Source: a virus | Virus record (IMG/VR): IMGVR_UViG_3300009428_000004 | Coordinates: 1 to 64,000 of that record | Strand: one strand, 5' to 3' | Length of the DNA stretch: 64,000 nucleotides | Shown: in pieces, positions 14,113 to 21,918 of the stretch | How the letters are laid out: each line of letters begins with the position of its first letter | Numbering within the stretch: the first letter of the stretch is position 1 | Notes under the pieces: generated by a model | Databases searched by the model: none | Told to the model about the DNA's origin: nothing | The model's input: only the letters and a program-made list of their open reading frames with translations | Made by a program: the position numbers and the translations under genes

Positions 14113-14510
14113 ATTGCTTCCTCTTTTTGCTTTTGTATTTTGTCTCGTAAATCTTTGACTGCGGTCTTAATCGCATCTTCGGCAAGTACGGAACAATGTA
14201 TCTTGACTGGCGGTAATGCCAACTCTTCAGCAATCTGGGTATTCCTGATAGACTCTGCATCATCTAATGTTCTACCTTTAACCCACTCTGTTAGTAGTGA
14301 GCTAGAGGCAATGGCTGAACCGCACCCGTAAGTTTTAAACTTAGCGTCTTCGATAATACCATCTTCTCCAACTTTGATCTGTAACCTCATTACATCTCCG
14401 CAAGCAGGGGCACCTACCATACCAGTACCAACTTTAGGATCTGTAATGTCGAAAGAACCCACATTGCGTGGGTTCTCATAGTGGTCGAGTACTTTGTCGC
14501 TGTAAGCCAT
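14109..14510 (-). CDS. iscU: IscU-type iron-sulfur cluster scaffold
   Basis: A 133-residue complete IscU. The three cluster-binding cysteines are Cys37 (PACGD), Cys63 (YGCGSAIAS) and Cys106 (IHCSVLAED), with the partner Asp in CGD. The LPPVK loop (99-103) that binds the HscA chaperone is intact. AGGAG precedes the start. The protein would assemble 2Fe-2S/4Fe-4S clusters using the host cysteine desulfurase. A separate IscA-like gene lies at 31817-32161. Likely clients are ferredoxin (for the bilin reductase) or host enzymes; that link is inference. Confidence 0.92.
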   Translation of the reverse strand: MAYSDKVLDHYENPRNVGSFDITDPKVGTGMVGAPACGDVMRLQIKVGEDGIIEDAKFKTYGCGSAIASSSLLTEWVKGRTLDDAESIRNTQIAEELALPPVKIHCSVLAEDAIKTAVKDLRDKIQKQKEEAI

Positions 14511-14540
14511 AAGAGGCTCCTGTTAACGCATGTACTGTAT

Positions 14541-15731
14541 TTAGTACTGGCTGCCTTCATAGTCTCCAGTGTTCTGGATTTCTTCACCAGTAGGCTCTTC
14601 AGTGGTTACATCAGCATCGATCTTACTGTAGAGATCAAGGAATGCCGCACGGGTATCAGCATCAAAACGATTGACACATAACTCGATGGCTTTCATACGA
14701 TCACTGAAGATCGAGAAGGTCTGTACAATGTGGCACAACCTACGAGTTGAGATAATCTCATCAATCCCACCATCTTCGAAAGTCTTACGAATCGCTTGAG
14801 CCCACTGAACTAGTTTTTCTGTAAACTCTTTATCGTTTGCACCAAACTTTGACATGTGGTTAGTAACGATACGCTTCTCAGTAGCCGCTGTTGGGTAAGG
14901 TTGCTCAAGAGTAATAGTGAAACGCTCGAGGAATGCCTCATCGATAATCGTAGCCGCAATGAAGCGACCCTGTTCATCACCTTGACCTTTAGTGTTAGCA
15001 GTAGCAATCACGTTAAAGCCAGGAGCAGGCGTAATCACTTCACCAGTTTTCTTGATAAGAACTGGCTTGCCTTCTAGCACACCCTGTAGACACATTAGCT
15101 TGTTAGAGCCACGGTCAATCTCATCGATCATCAGTAGGGCACCAGCTTCCATCGCTTTGATGACTGGACCTTTTGCAAAGACTGTCTCGCCATTCAGCAA
15201 GCGGAATCCACCAATCAGATCATCTTCATCAGTTTCGGGTGTAATCTGAACACGAACATATTCACGTTTGGCGTTAGCACAGGCTTGTTCGATCATCATC
15301 GTCTTACCGTTACCAGACAGACCGGCAACATACATTGGGTAAAACATATTAGACTTGACGATCTTAAGAACGTCAGAGAAATATCCCCACTTCACAAAAG
15401 TAGGATCAGCAGAAGGTATGTAGACTTCATCCGAAGAGGTAGACTGGACCCTAGCAACTGCTTTTGCTATGGGAGTCTGCTCGACTTGAGGTGCGGCAAC
15501 TGGTGCGGCTAAAGGAGCATTCATCTGGATCACATTGCCAGATCCTACCATCTGATAGACACCACGTGCGACACGAGGCATTTGCTTCATTAGTGTATAA
15601 GCGGCAGAGCCAGAAAAGCCCTGTTCTTCAGCGAACTTGAAAAGCTCGGCTCGCTCAAACGAGTCTTGGTTAGGATTAGATGCTACAAAGGCATCGATTA
15701 GTTCAGCTTGGGTTTTTGAAATATTCATCAT
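14541..15731 (-). CDS. cobS: CobS/MoxR-like AAA+ ATPase
   Basis: A 396-residue protein. An N-terminal helical part (about 1-100) precedes a AAA+ domain with Walker A GLSGNGKT, Walker B LLMIDEIDRGS and a sensor-type IATANTKGQGD. The pore region and GRF arrangement match the CobS subunit of aerobic cobaltochelatase and MoxR-type ATPases. Start 15731 is chosen because the promoter at 15776-15803 predicts transcription from about 15769. It pairs with the CobT-like VWA gene at 16092-18305. In phages this pair is usually viewed as a chaperone or remodelling system rather than a cobalamin enzyme. Confidence 0.8.
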   Translation of the reverse strand: MMNISKTQAELIDAFVASNPNQDSFERAELFKFAEEQGFSGSAAYTLMKQMPRVARGVYQMVGSGNVIQMNAPLAAPVAAPQVEQTPIAKAVARVQSTSSDEVYIPSADPTFVKWGYFSDVLKIVKSNMFYPMYVAGLSGNGKTMMIEQACANAKREYVRVQITPETDEDDLIGGFRLLNGETVFAKGPVIKAMEAGALLMIDEIDRGSNKLMCLQGVLEGKPVLIKKTGEVITPAPGFNVIATANTKGQGDEQGRFIAATIIDEAFLERFTITLEQPYPTAATEKRIVTNHMSKFGANDKEFTEKLVQWAQAIRKTFEDGGIDEIISTRRLCHIVQTFSIFSDRMKAIELCVNRFDADTRAAFLDLYSKIDADVTTEEPTGEEIQNTGDYEGSQY

Positions 15732-15775
15732 AATATAGGTACTCTCTTCATTGGTTAATCTCAATCTATACAAGT

Positions 15776-15803
15776 ATTATAGCAGGTTGAGCCACAATGT
15801 CAA
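15776..15803 (-). promoter_or_regulatory. early promoter, GGTTGAC family
   Basis: TTGACA (15798-15803), 16-base spacer and TATAAT (15776-15781). GGTTG and CAACC form an inverted repeat across the -35 box and spacer. Drives the CobS-like gene. Confidence 0.85.
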
Positions 15804-15819
15804 CCATTATTTTCACTTT

Positions 15820-16011
15820 TTATTGCTCAAATGGCTTGGTTGCAAACCATCGGACGGCATGGTCATCTTGGATATCCATTAGATCGACTTTCAGTTCGGC
15901 TAACAATACCTTAGTCTCGTGAGGTATTGCACCTGGTCGAATACTTTCTATAGTAGCGAAGGCATTCTGAGCGGCAGTAATTGCCTGCATTTTTTCTTGA
16001 ACATTTTGCAT
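15820..16011 (-). CDS. 63-residue helical protein
   Basis: A small protein starting MQNVQEKMQAITAAQNAF. Start 16011 has GGAG six bases upstream, better placed than the two ATG codons before it. It lies between the CobT-like and CobS-like genes with its own promoter. Function unknown; it may serve the neighbouring ATPase pair. Confidence 0.6.
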   Translation of the reverse strand: MQNVQEKMQAITAAQNAFATIESIRPGAIPHETKVLLAELKVDLMDIQDDHAVRWFATKPFEQ

Positions 16012-16047
16012 TTTCATCTCCAAAGGTTTAACTCAATTTCAGATTAT

Positions 16048-16075
16048 ATTTTAACAGGATTGACACTAATGTCAA
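16048..16075 (-). promoter_or_regulatory. early promoter with TTGACA/TGTCAA dyad
   Basis: TTGACA (16070-16075), 16-base spacer and TAAAAT (16048-16053). Here the inverted repeat is extended: TTGACA-CTAA-TGTCAA on the plus strand. Confidence 0.75.
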
Positions 16076-16091
16076 CCCTTATTTTCGTTAT

Positions 16092-18305
16092 TTATGCAAC
16101 TAATTCCGCAAACTTAGTGGTAATTACTCTGTTACCCTTCTTAGATCCACTGAACTTCTTAAAAGCTCGGGCGATCTGGGCTGGGGTAGCTTCAGCATCA
16201 ACTTGAAACTCATCATTCTCACCAGACATACTAGCAGACTTGTCGACCATGATGAAGCGGCGATCATATCCGTCAGCATTGTCCATGATCCAAACTCCAT
16301 TATCTCTCATATCTTTCTGAGCCTTTCGTTGGGCAGTAGTGTCCCAAGGCAATAAGCGATGCTGTTCATATTTGAAGTCTCTTCGAGTACAGATGAAGAA
16401 GTTGGCTGTTTGAACATTTTTACCAGCAACAGCGTTCAACAATGCTGAGGTGTTCGAAGAATCGTATCCATAACGTGAAGCAATTTCAACTTGCTTTCCC
16501 TTGACGTTCATAACGTATCGTTTAGCCCAACCACGATCTTGGTTCTCAACATCTTTTCCGCTAATGTGTCGAGCAGGATCACTAGCTCCATCTGTCAGAG
16601 TAATCAGGTTCATCTTATGCACTGGATTAGTACGCAGGAAGTCCTGAATGGCAAACTGACTAGCTAGTATTGCCGCATTCAAAGGCGTACTACCTAAACG
16701 CTCTAGAGGTCCCATGCATCGTGGTTGCTGACCGTGAAAGAATGAAGTACGCATTGCGTATTCTAACTCACTTTTGGACATCTTATTAGAAAACAGTTCG
16801 ATGAAAACCAGGTCTTCATAATCAAACTTAGTGTTAACACCACCAGCTTGTCTGATATTTGCCAATCTGTTACGTCCATTATTATCAGTAGTGAATGCAA
16901 AGACCTCGAAAGGAATATTAACTCGCTTGCAGAACTGAACCAGAGATATCGTTTGACGTATCACTGAATCGAGTTGCTGGTACATTGAGCCAGAATAATC
17001 GACTAGCATCATCATGCCGTGGTTCTTACCGTCTGCTAGTGTAGTCACTTGCTTAAACAGGTTATCGTCATACTTGTAGGCGTGAAGCTTGTTAACGTCA
17101 ATCGAACCCTTAGTAGAAGTACGGGCTCTGGCTGAACGATAGGCTGCCTTACGCATCTCAAATTCTTTAGCCATAAGATTTACAACGCCCTTGTTTTCGG
17201 ACATGAAAGCGTCATAATCTCTGCTCGAATCATCCATCTCGGTTTGATAATCATGTTCAGTAAGCTTTTTACGAAATTCTTTACGATTTTCTAGCACTTC
17301 TTTATAGCCAACTTTAACTATATCGTAGACTGCACGGTTCATGCCTTGAAGAAACAGCTTATCAGTTTCTTCAACTAGATCACTCATATTCTCACGTTGA
17401 GCTTTCTCAGTTTTGATTTCAGGAAGATTTTCAGGTACATCATCAGGCGAATTACCAGCACCGCTACTGACTGAACTCTCAGAATTCTCTTCAGACTTCT
17501 CTTCAGACTCCTCGCCGCTAGAAGATTTCTCACCCTCTTGATCAGACTCTTCACTTTCACCAGAAGCTTCACCAGCTCCGGACTCTTCGCCCTCATCACC
17601 ATCTTCATCAGAGTCGGATTCTGATTCCGAAGGCTCACCCTCTTCACTCTGCTCTTCAGAACTCTCACCGAATAGATCGGCTATGTCTTGGGCAGTCATT
17701 TCGGACTCTTCAGACTGGCTTTGACCGTTCGTGGTCTCATCACCGTCTTCTTGCTCCTCTTTCTTGCCGTCACCTAACCAAGCGACCAATTCTTTACAAA
17801 CATTGGCAACATCTTCGAAAGTTTCGACAGCCATTGCTTTTTTGAAGTAAGGCATTTCCTCTTCAGAGAACTCGACTTCGACTAGATCACGACCCTTAGC
17901 TTTAAGGTTCAATCGATCCATGAAACCCATTTCGTTAATGTCATTATCTTTGGTACCGAATATGTCTCGATTCATGAGACCAAGATAACCACGTTTGAAA
18001 TTAGAAACTAGACCAGGATACTTGTCAAGAACTTTACGCTCGATGCGGATATCTTCGACAACGTTCATATAAGAATGTGGAACACCAGGAACGGTGATCT
18101 CTTCTTTAGTCTGTGGGGTAAATAATGCGTGACCAATTTCATGACCAATCAGAAGATCGGTCTCATCAGCAGACATCTCTTTCCAGAGAGGCAAACCAAG
18201 AGTACGATTTTCTACATCAAAAAATGCTGTGGGATAGTTGCCCTGCTCAACACTGATATTCTCGTTGGCAAGCAATCTGGCTAATACTGACTTTGACTGT
18301 AACAT
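16092..18305 (-). CDS. cobT: CobT-like VWA protein with HEIGH metalloprotease motif
   Basis: A 737-residue protein. The N-terminal part carries HEIGH (55-59), a zinc-metallopeptidase motif. The centre (about 190-310) is a very acidic Ser/Glu/Asp low-complexity linker. The C-terminal half has a von Willebrand A domain with MIDAS motif DYSGSM and a further TLTDGASD segment. This plan matches CobT cobaltochelatase subunits and phage CobT-like peptidases. A GAGGAGAAAG site precedes the ATG. With the CobS-like ATPase it forms a MoxR-VWA pair. Retention of HEIGH suggests it may still cleave proteins. Confidence 0.8.
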   Translation of the reverse strand: MLQSKSVLARLLANENISVEQGNYPTAFFDVENRTLGLPLWKEMSADETDLLIGHEIGHALFTPQTKEEITVPGVPHSYMNVVEDIRIERKVLDKYPGLVSNFKRGYLGLMNRDIFGTKDNDINEMGFMDRLNLKAKGRDLVEVEFSEEEMPYFKKAMAVETFEDVANVCKELVAWLGDGKKEEQEDGDETTNGQSQSEESEMTAQDIADLFGESSEEQSEEGEPSESESDSDEDGDEGEESGAGEASGESEESDQEGEKSSSGEESEEKSEENSESSVSSGAGNSPDDVPENLPEIKTEKAQRENMSDLVEETDKLFLQGMNRAVYDIVKVGYKEVLENRKEFRKKLTEHDYQTEMDDSSRDYDAFMSENKGVVNLMAKEFEMRKAAYRSARARTSTKGSIDVNKLHAYKYDDNLFKQVTTLADGKNHGMMMLVDYSGSMYQQLDSVIRQTISLVQFCKRVNIPFEVFAFTTDNNGRNRLANIRQAGGVNTKFDYEDLVFIELFSNKMSKSELEYAMRTSFFHGQQPRCMGPLERLGSTPLNAAILASQFAIQDFLRTNPVHKMNLITLTDGASDPARHISGKDVENQDRGWAKRYVMNVKGKQVEIASRYGYDSSNTSALLNAVAGKNVQTANFFICTRRDFKYEQHRLLPWDTTAQRKAQKDMRDNGVWIMDNADGYDRRFIMVDKSASMSGENDEFQVDAEATPAQIARAFKKFSGSKKGNRVITTKFAELVA

Positions 18306-18330
18306 CTCTTTCTCCTCAATCTATGTATCT

Positions 18331-18358
18331 ATTATATCAGGCTGGACAGCAATGTCAA
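18331..18358 (-). promoter_or_regulatory. early promoter, GGTTGAC family
   Basis: TTGACA (18353-18358), 16-base spacer and TATAAT (18331-18336), about 26 bases before the CobT-like gene. The second inverted-repeat arm reads CCAGCC. Confidence 0.85.
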
Positions 18359-18376
18359 CCTTTATTTTCATTTATT

Positions 18377-18619
18377 TTAAAATAAATTCTTTAATAGACC
18401 ACCAAAGAGCATGATAAACATCACTGTATTGAGAATGATCAGTGCCCTGTCATTCCATAGTATAGACACCCATAACCACATTACGGCACCTGCACTACCA
18501 AAAGCCAAGTCTAGTACATGATATTCGACACCGGCATATCTAAAAGATACCGACACCAGAACAGCCATCGTTGCGATCCACTTAACGTACCATACTAAAG
18601 GCGTTTTCTTTTTACTCAT
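18377..18619 (-). CDS. 80-residue two-span membrane protein
   Basis: A small inner-membrane protein with a Lys-rich start (MSKKKTPLVW) and two or three hydrophobic segments. It has its own early promoter at 18650-18677. No family recognised; such early membrane proteins often act in host takeover or exclusion, but nothing here shows that. Confidence 0.65.
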   Translation of the reverse strand: MSKKKTPLVWYVKWIATMAVLVSVSFRYAGVEYHVLDLAFGSAGAVMWLWVSILWNDRALIILNTVMFIMLFGGLLKNLF

Positions 18620-18649
18620 TTATATCACTCTTTTCATCATTAAGAGTAT

Positions 18650-18677
18650 ATTATAACAGGTTGGACGGAGATGTCAA
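18650..18677 (-). promoter_or_regulatory. early promoter, GGTTGAC family
   Basis: TTGACA (18672-18677), 16-base spacer and TATAAT (18650-18655), with both GGTTG and CAACC arms. Confidence 0.85.
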
Positions 18678-18685
18678 CCTTTATT

Positions 18686-18886
18686 TTACTGAGGAGCTAT
18701 TGGAGATAACATTTCATCTTCAAATTCTTCTAATTCTTCCGCAGTTATTTCATGTCCATGATATGTATATTCTACCTCAGGTTCATCCTTTAGGACTTCA
18801 GCCCATCCAAACCATATGTAAAATAAGGTCGTAGCTAGTAAAAAAGCTATTATCATGTACAGTGTTTCTTTATTCTTTTCAGTCAT
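18686..18886 (-). CDS. 66-residue single-span membrane protein
   Basis: Lys-rich N-terminus, one membrane segment (about 10-28) and a very acidic tail (EELEEFEDEM). It overlaps the upstream acidic protein gene by eight bases. Function unknown. Confidence 0.65.
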   Translation of the reverse strand: MTEKNKETLYMIIAFLLATTLFYIWFGWAEVLKDEPEVEYTYHGHEITAEELEEFEDEMLSPIAPQ

Positions 18887-19442
18887 CGTCTTCTAGACCC
18901 TCGTCTAATATATTTCCATGTTCATCGCTTTCTTCTAGCGATACGGTACAATGTATTTCCCAGTAGCAACCTCGCATATCCCAACCATCTGCTTCGATGC
19001 CCTCTTCATACTCTTCATCATAGATGTCGTAGATTTTATCTAGCATCTCATCTTTCTGTTCGACACTCAAGACTCCTTCGTCTCCAGCACCGCTAGAGGT
19101 GTACTGATTTATCGCCCAGTCACTCCAGCATCCATCGTGTGCCTGAAGAAACTCGTGATCGTAATCATCTACATCGATCCAATCTAAATCGGCGGTGGGC
19201 AAAAACGGCCATGAGGTGTGATCGGCGCCATAGGATTCTACAGCTTCGTCAAAGGTAATATCACGCTCCTTGAGCCAGTCATCTAGTTCACCCAGTGTTT
19301 CAGGAACTTTTACTACGAAGCTTCCGCCACGATAGCCTTCCTCTTTAACTAAGTGTGTGCTGATACCATCGATTTCTTTGGTAAACCTAGTGTACTCGAC
19401 CATGCTCTTTTTATGATCTGGCGTCATTAGATAATATCTCAT
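18879..19442 (-). CDS. 187-residue acidic protein
   Basis: A strongly acidic soluble protein (Asp/Glu-rich, tail DEGLEDDD) with many Trp and Tyr residues. No recognised motif. Acidic early phage proteins often mimic DNA or bind host polymerase or nucleases, but that is speculation here. It is coupled to the membrane protein downstream. Confidence 0.65.
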   Translation of the reverse strand: MRYYLMTPDHKKSMVEYTRFTKEIDGISTHLVKEEGYRGGSFVVKVPETLGELDDWLKERDITFDEAVESYGADHTSWPFLPTADLDWIDVDDYDHEFLQAHDGCWSDWAINQYTSSGAGDEGVLSVEQKDEMLDKIYDIYDEEYEEGIEADGWDMRGCYWEIHCTVSLEESDEHGNILDEGLEDDD

Positions 19443-19452
19443 ATCTTTTCTC

Positions 19453-20001
19453 CTATGCTACCTGAAACCAATCAGGAATTTCACGTTTAGTCCAAGCCAT
19501 CTTGAACCTCTCTTGTTTTGTGTGATAGAATGCACGATATGATTTTACGACATCTTCCATCATACACTGCGGTGCCGCACCCATCGCTAACGGCCATTTA
19601 GACATTTCACCCTTTGGTATGTTCGTGGGTTGCTTCTCTAAAGCCTCTAGCAACAACGATTCACTTTTGTGTACTTTACCATAGCGATACGTGTACTCTT
19701 TACAAAGTGCTTTGAAATGCACCCAGTGCCAAGAGTAGTTACCGCTATTCATCATCGTCCACACAGTGCATGGATGATTGAAGTGTACAGCTTTGTAAAA
19801 CGTTTGTTCACGCCAGTCTGGGAGCGTGTAGTGCGGCACCATTCTTTTGCCAGACTTTGATGGACGTTTTGACATTGTACCATCGAGCATTCGATGTGCC
19901 GTAGATAGCATTTGGGCGCTCTCGACAATCATCTTTACCACGTGCTTATCGCATTGCATATTAGCGGCGATTACGGGATCTCGGTGTAGTACAAATACGT
20001 T
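19453..20001 (-). CDS. conserved phage protein of unknown function
   Basis: A 182-residue protein starting MNVFVLHRDPVIAANMQCDKH. The start was chosen because GGAGGAAG lies just upstream, while the longer frame begins within that site. The N-terminal pattern (DP..AA..xCDKHVVKM) is widespread among marine phage proteins of unknown role. Conserved His, Cys and Trp residues suggest an enzyme. No function is claimed. Confidence 0.65.
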   Translation of the reverse strand, partial: NVFVLHRDPVIAANMQCDKHVVKMIVESAQMLSTAHRMLDGTMSKRPSKSGKRMVPHYTLPDWREQTFYKAVHFNHPCTVWTMMNSGNYSWHWVHFKALCKEYTYRYGKVHKSESLLLEALEKQPTNIPKGEMSKWPLAMGAAPQCMMEDVVKSYRAFYHTKQERFKMAWTKREIPDWFQVA

Positions 20002-20003
20002 CA

Positions 20004-20336
20004 TCAGTGGTTTCTTCCTCCATTGAACACACACACGAAGTGTAGTCCCAAATCAGAGTCATTATAGACCCTATGGTATTCTCCTGAGTCTACTAGTATT
20101 ATGTCACCAGCATCGACAGGAAATGTTTTGTCATCGATCTGCATACTGCCTCTACCTTTAGTAAAGTGATACACTTCTTCTTGACCTTCGTGTGAATGAC
20201 CAGAGGTCATTTGCTTGGCTCTGAGCATAGTACTACTCACAGTCAAGTCTTTTAGGTGGTTGTTGTCCTTGACAGTGTAAACATCTGTGTCATGAACAAC
20301 TTCCCCACCCACATCGGCAATACTAACTTTAAGCAT
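20004..20336 (-). CDS. cupin-domain protein
   Basis: A 110-residue single-domain cupin. Motif 1 is SGHSHEGQEEVYHFTKGRG, with His and Glu metal ligands; motif 2 is PVDAGDIILVDSGEYHRVYN, ending in the His ligand. It is probably a small metal-binding isomerase or sugar-binding cupin. The start at 20336 overlaps the upstream gene's stop region and has GGTGAG upstream. Confidence 0.8.
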   Translation of the reverse strand: MLKVSIADVGGEVVHDTDVYTVKDNNHLKDLTVSSTMLRAKQMTSGHSHEGQEEVYHFTKGRGSMQIDDKTFPVDAGDIILVDSGEYHRVYNDSDLGLHFVCVFNGGRNH

Positions 20337-20481
20337 TAGACATCTCACCGATTTCAATTTGATCTTCTGCAAGACCATCTTCAGCAATCAGAGAGGTTTT
20401 AAGCCACTCTACTTGCTCTTTGGTGAACATCTCATACATCGATGTCCAACCAGACTTCTTCGTTACTTTCAAATAGAACAT
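20329..20481 (-). CDS. 50-residue small protein
   Basis: A small gene with AAGGA before ATG, first in a transcript from the promoter at 20512-20540. The product begins MFYLKVTKKSGWTSMYEMF and is helical. It overlaps the cupin start and is coupled to it. Function unknown. Confidence 0.65.
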   Translation of the reverse strand: MFYLKVTKKSGWTSMYEMFTKEQVEWLKTSLIAEDGLAEDQIEIGEMSNA

Positions 20482-20511
20482 ATATTATCCTTTTTCATGT
20501 TGTACCAGGCT

Positions 20512-20540
20512 ATTATACACGGATTTTAAATACCTGTCAA
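20512..20540 (-). promoter_or_regulatory. early sigma70-like promoter
   Basis: TTGACA (20535-20540), 17-base spacer and TATAAT (20512-20517). It overlaps the end of a 37-residue membrane-protein gene. Confidence 0.75.
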
Positions 20541-20639
20541 GTTAATAATTACCGCTAGGATTATTAACATTACGATCAGGTACAAGGAAACATTCCAGAT
20601 TAATTTGAAAGTTCCCCATACCCAACCTAACCACCTCAT
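20526..20639 (-). CDS. 37-residue membrane miniprotein
   Basis: A very short frame starting MRWLGWVWGTFKLIW that is almost entirely hydrophobic, forming one membrane span. Its ATG overlaps the stop of the upstream gene (ATGA). Coupling and hydrophobic character support it, but length keeps confidence moderate. Confidence 0.5.
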   Translation of the reverse strand: MRWLGWVWGTFKLIWNVSLYLIVMLIILAVIINLTGI

Positions 20640-21043
20640 GCCGCAATCCCAACCTTATTAAAACGAATGTACTCAGTACGGTCGCCTTCGGGCATCATGA
20701 CATATGACTCAGTGTAGGTCTCGTGGTTTCTGTTGGCTATGTATAACCCATAACCATTTCTCTGAAGAATGTAAGGTACTTCCCACTCCTCGCAAACAAC
20801 ACTATCATCCTCTTCAAGATGACAATGTAATAGGTACTCTTCAGACCCCTCATCACTATACTCAATCAGACGAGTAACGCTATTCTTCAGAGCGGAATAC
20901 TCCACGCTAGAAATAACTCCAACGTTCTCAATAACGTAGGTCGAGCCGCCTTTGAACTTCCAGTACTGAGGACATTCACCCTCACCGTCCCAATCATGGG
21001 CGCCATAGTTCTCACGATACTGCGTTTGAATTACTAGTTTCAT
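20636..21043 (-). CDS. conserved phage protein of unknown function
   Basis: A 135-residue protein starting MKLVIQTQYRENYGAHDW, a start common among marine phage proteins of no known role. It is acidic, with several Tyr and Trp residues. It overlaps neighbours on both sides, within an operon from the promoter at 21210-21237. Confidence 0.65.
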   Translation of the reverse strand: MKLVIQTQYRENYGAHDWDGEGECPQYWKFKGGSTYVIENVGVISSVEYSALKNSVTRLIEYSDEGSEEYLLHCHLEEDDSVVCEEWEVPYILQRNGYGLYIANRNHETYTESYVMMPEGDRTEYIRFNKVGIAA

Positions 21044-21177
21044 ACTAAGTCCTCATCATTTAATCCACCGAGTGCTTCAATTTTCTCTAGCACTTCGTTC
21101 TCATCACCCATATAGGCATTAGCCATTATAGCTTGATACTCTGCCCACAACTCTTTTATCTTATCTTCCCTACTCAT
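21040..21177 (-). CDS. 45-residue small protein
   Basis: Preceded by GGAGAAATATT. The product begins MSREDKIKELWAEYQ and is helical and acidic. It lies first behind the early promoter at 21210-21237 and is coupled by ATGA to the next gene. Function unknown. Confidence 0.6.
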   Translation of the reverse strand: MSREDKIKELWAEYQAIMANAYMGDENEVLEKIEALGGLNDEDLV

Positions 21178-21209
21178 AATATTTCTCCATTTTTTTAACA
21201 TCAGATTAT

Positions 21210-21237
21210 ATTATAGCAGGTCATCAGGAATTGTCAA
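21210..21237 (-). promoter_or_regulatory. early sigma70-like promoter
   Basis: TTGACA (21232-21237), 16-base spacer and TATAAT (21210-21215). The -35 end overlaps the 3' end of the 64-residue gene. The second inverted-repeat arm is degenerate. Confidence 0.8.
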
Positions 21238-21418
21238 CCCTTTTCTTCCACAATTTTTCAATTATTTCCCAGTCATAGGTGATCTCTTTGGTCTTACGAT
21301 TTCTATCATAAGCCATTTCAATCCCGGTGTATTCCTCAAGGTAAGCTACAGCTTCTTTAGCTGTCGGGAACTCTTTGATTCCGTTTTTGTTATTCAGATT
21401 TGGTTTTGCTACCCACAT
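21224..21418 (-). CDS. 64-residue small protein
   Basis: AAGGATATAAT precedes the ATG. The product begins MWVAKPNLNNKNGIKEFPTAKEAVAYL and is basic at the end. No known domain; its end overlaps the next promoter. Confidence 0.65.
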   Translation of the reverse strand: MWVAKPNLNNKNGIKEFPTAKEAVAYLEEYTGIEMAYDRNRKTKEITYDWEIIEKLWKKRVDNS

Positions 21419-21427
21419 ATTATATCC

Positions 21428-21628
21428 TTAATGTATATGATCTTCGATGGCTTGATAGAGGACATCGTAGTATTGTTGATCGTCATTAACGATATCTAGT
21501 TCTTGCTCAGTAAGAGCAACTCCATCAGCAGTTTCAGCATACGCAATGAATGCGTCACAGAACTTTGGATAGTCCTGCATGTCGATTCCCTCGACTTCAA
21601 TGTTAGTTAGATTATTTAAATTTGTCAT
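21428..21628 (-). CDS. 66-residue acidic protein
   Basis: An acidic small protein starting MTNLNNLTNIEVEG, with its own promoter at 21659-21686. Possible DNA mimic by composition only. Function unknown. Confidence 0.65.
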   Translation of the reverse strand: MTNLNNLTNIEVEGIDMQDYPKFCDAFIAYAETADGVALTEQELDIVNDDQQYYDVLYQAIEDHIH

Positions 21629-21658
21629 ATTGACTCACTTTCTTTAGTTTATACACAT

Positions 21659-21686
21659 ATTATAACAGGTTGGACCACAATGTCAA
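21659..21686 (-). promoter_or_regulatory. early promoter, GGTTGAC family
   Basis: TTGACA (21681-21686), 16-base spacer and TATAAT (21659-21664), with full GGTTG and CAACC arms. Confidence 0.85.
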
Positions 21687-21694
21687 CCTTTATT

Positions 21695-21850
21695 TTAACT
21701 CTTTTCAGAGATATATACCTTGTATGCCTCGATTACTTTGATTGGCATAGCGTATGGGTTACGTTGAATAAAGATCATCAGTTGATCCCAGGTTAATCCT
21801 AGAAACTCACACTCTTTGTTCAAAACAGTCGTTGCACCTTTAATTCTCAT
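21695..21850 (-). CDS. 51-residue small protein
   Basis: A small gene behind its own promoter. The product begins MRIKGATTVLNKECEFLGLTW. Lys/Arg and aromatic residues are spread evenly. A GAGTGATG stretch precedes the start. Function unknown. Confidence 0.6.
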   Translation of the reverse strand: MRIKGATTVLNKECEFLGLTWDQLMIFIQRNPYAMPIKVIEAYKVYISEKS

Positions 21851-21881
21851 ATCATCACTCTTTTCATCAATTTATACATGT

Positions 21882-21909
21882 ATTATAGCAGGTTGGACAG
21901 CAATGTCAA
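21882..21909 (-). promoter_or_regulatory. early promoter, GGTTGAC family
   Basis: TTGACA (21904-21909), 16-base spacer and TATAAT (21882-21887), with full GGTTG and CAACC arms. This is close to the family consensus. Confidence 0.85.
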
Positions 21910-21918
21910 CCTTTATTT

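Noticed and set aside
17384-17668. Repetitive acidic Ser/Glu-coding stretch considered as a DNA repeat or CRISPR
   Set aside because: It is in frame within the CobT-like gene and encodes a low-complexity linker; there are no regular spacers. No CRISPR array was seen anywhere.
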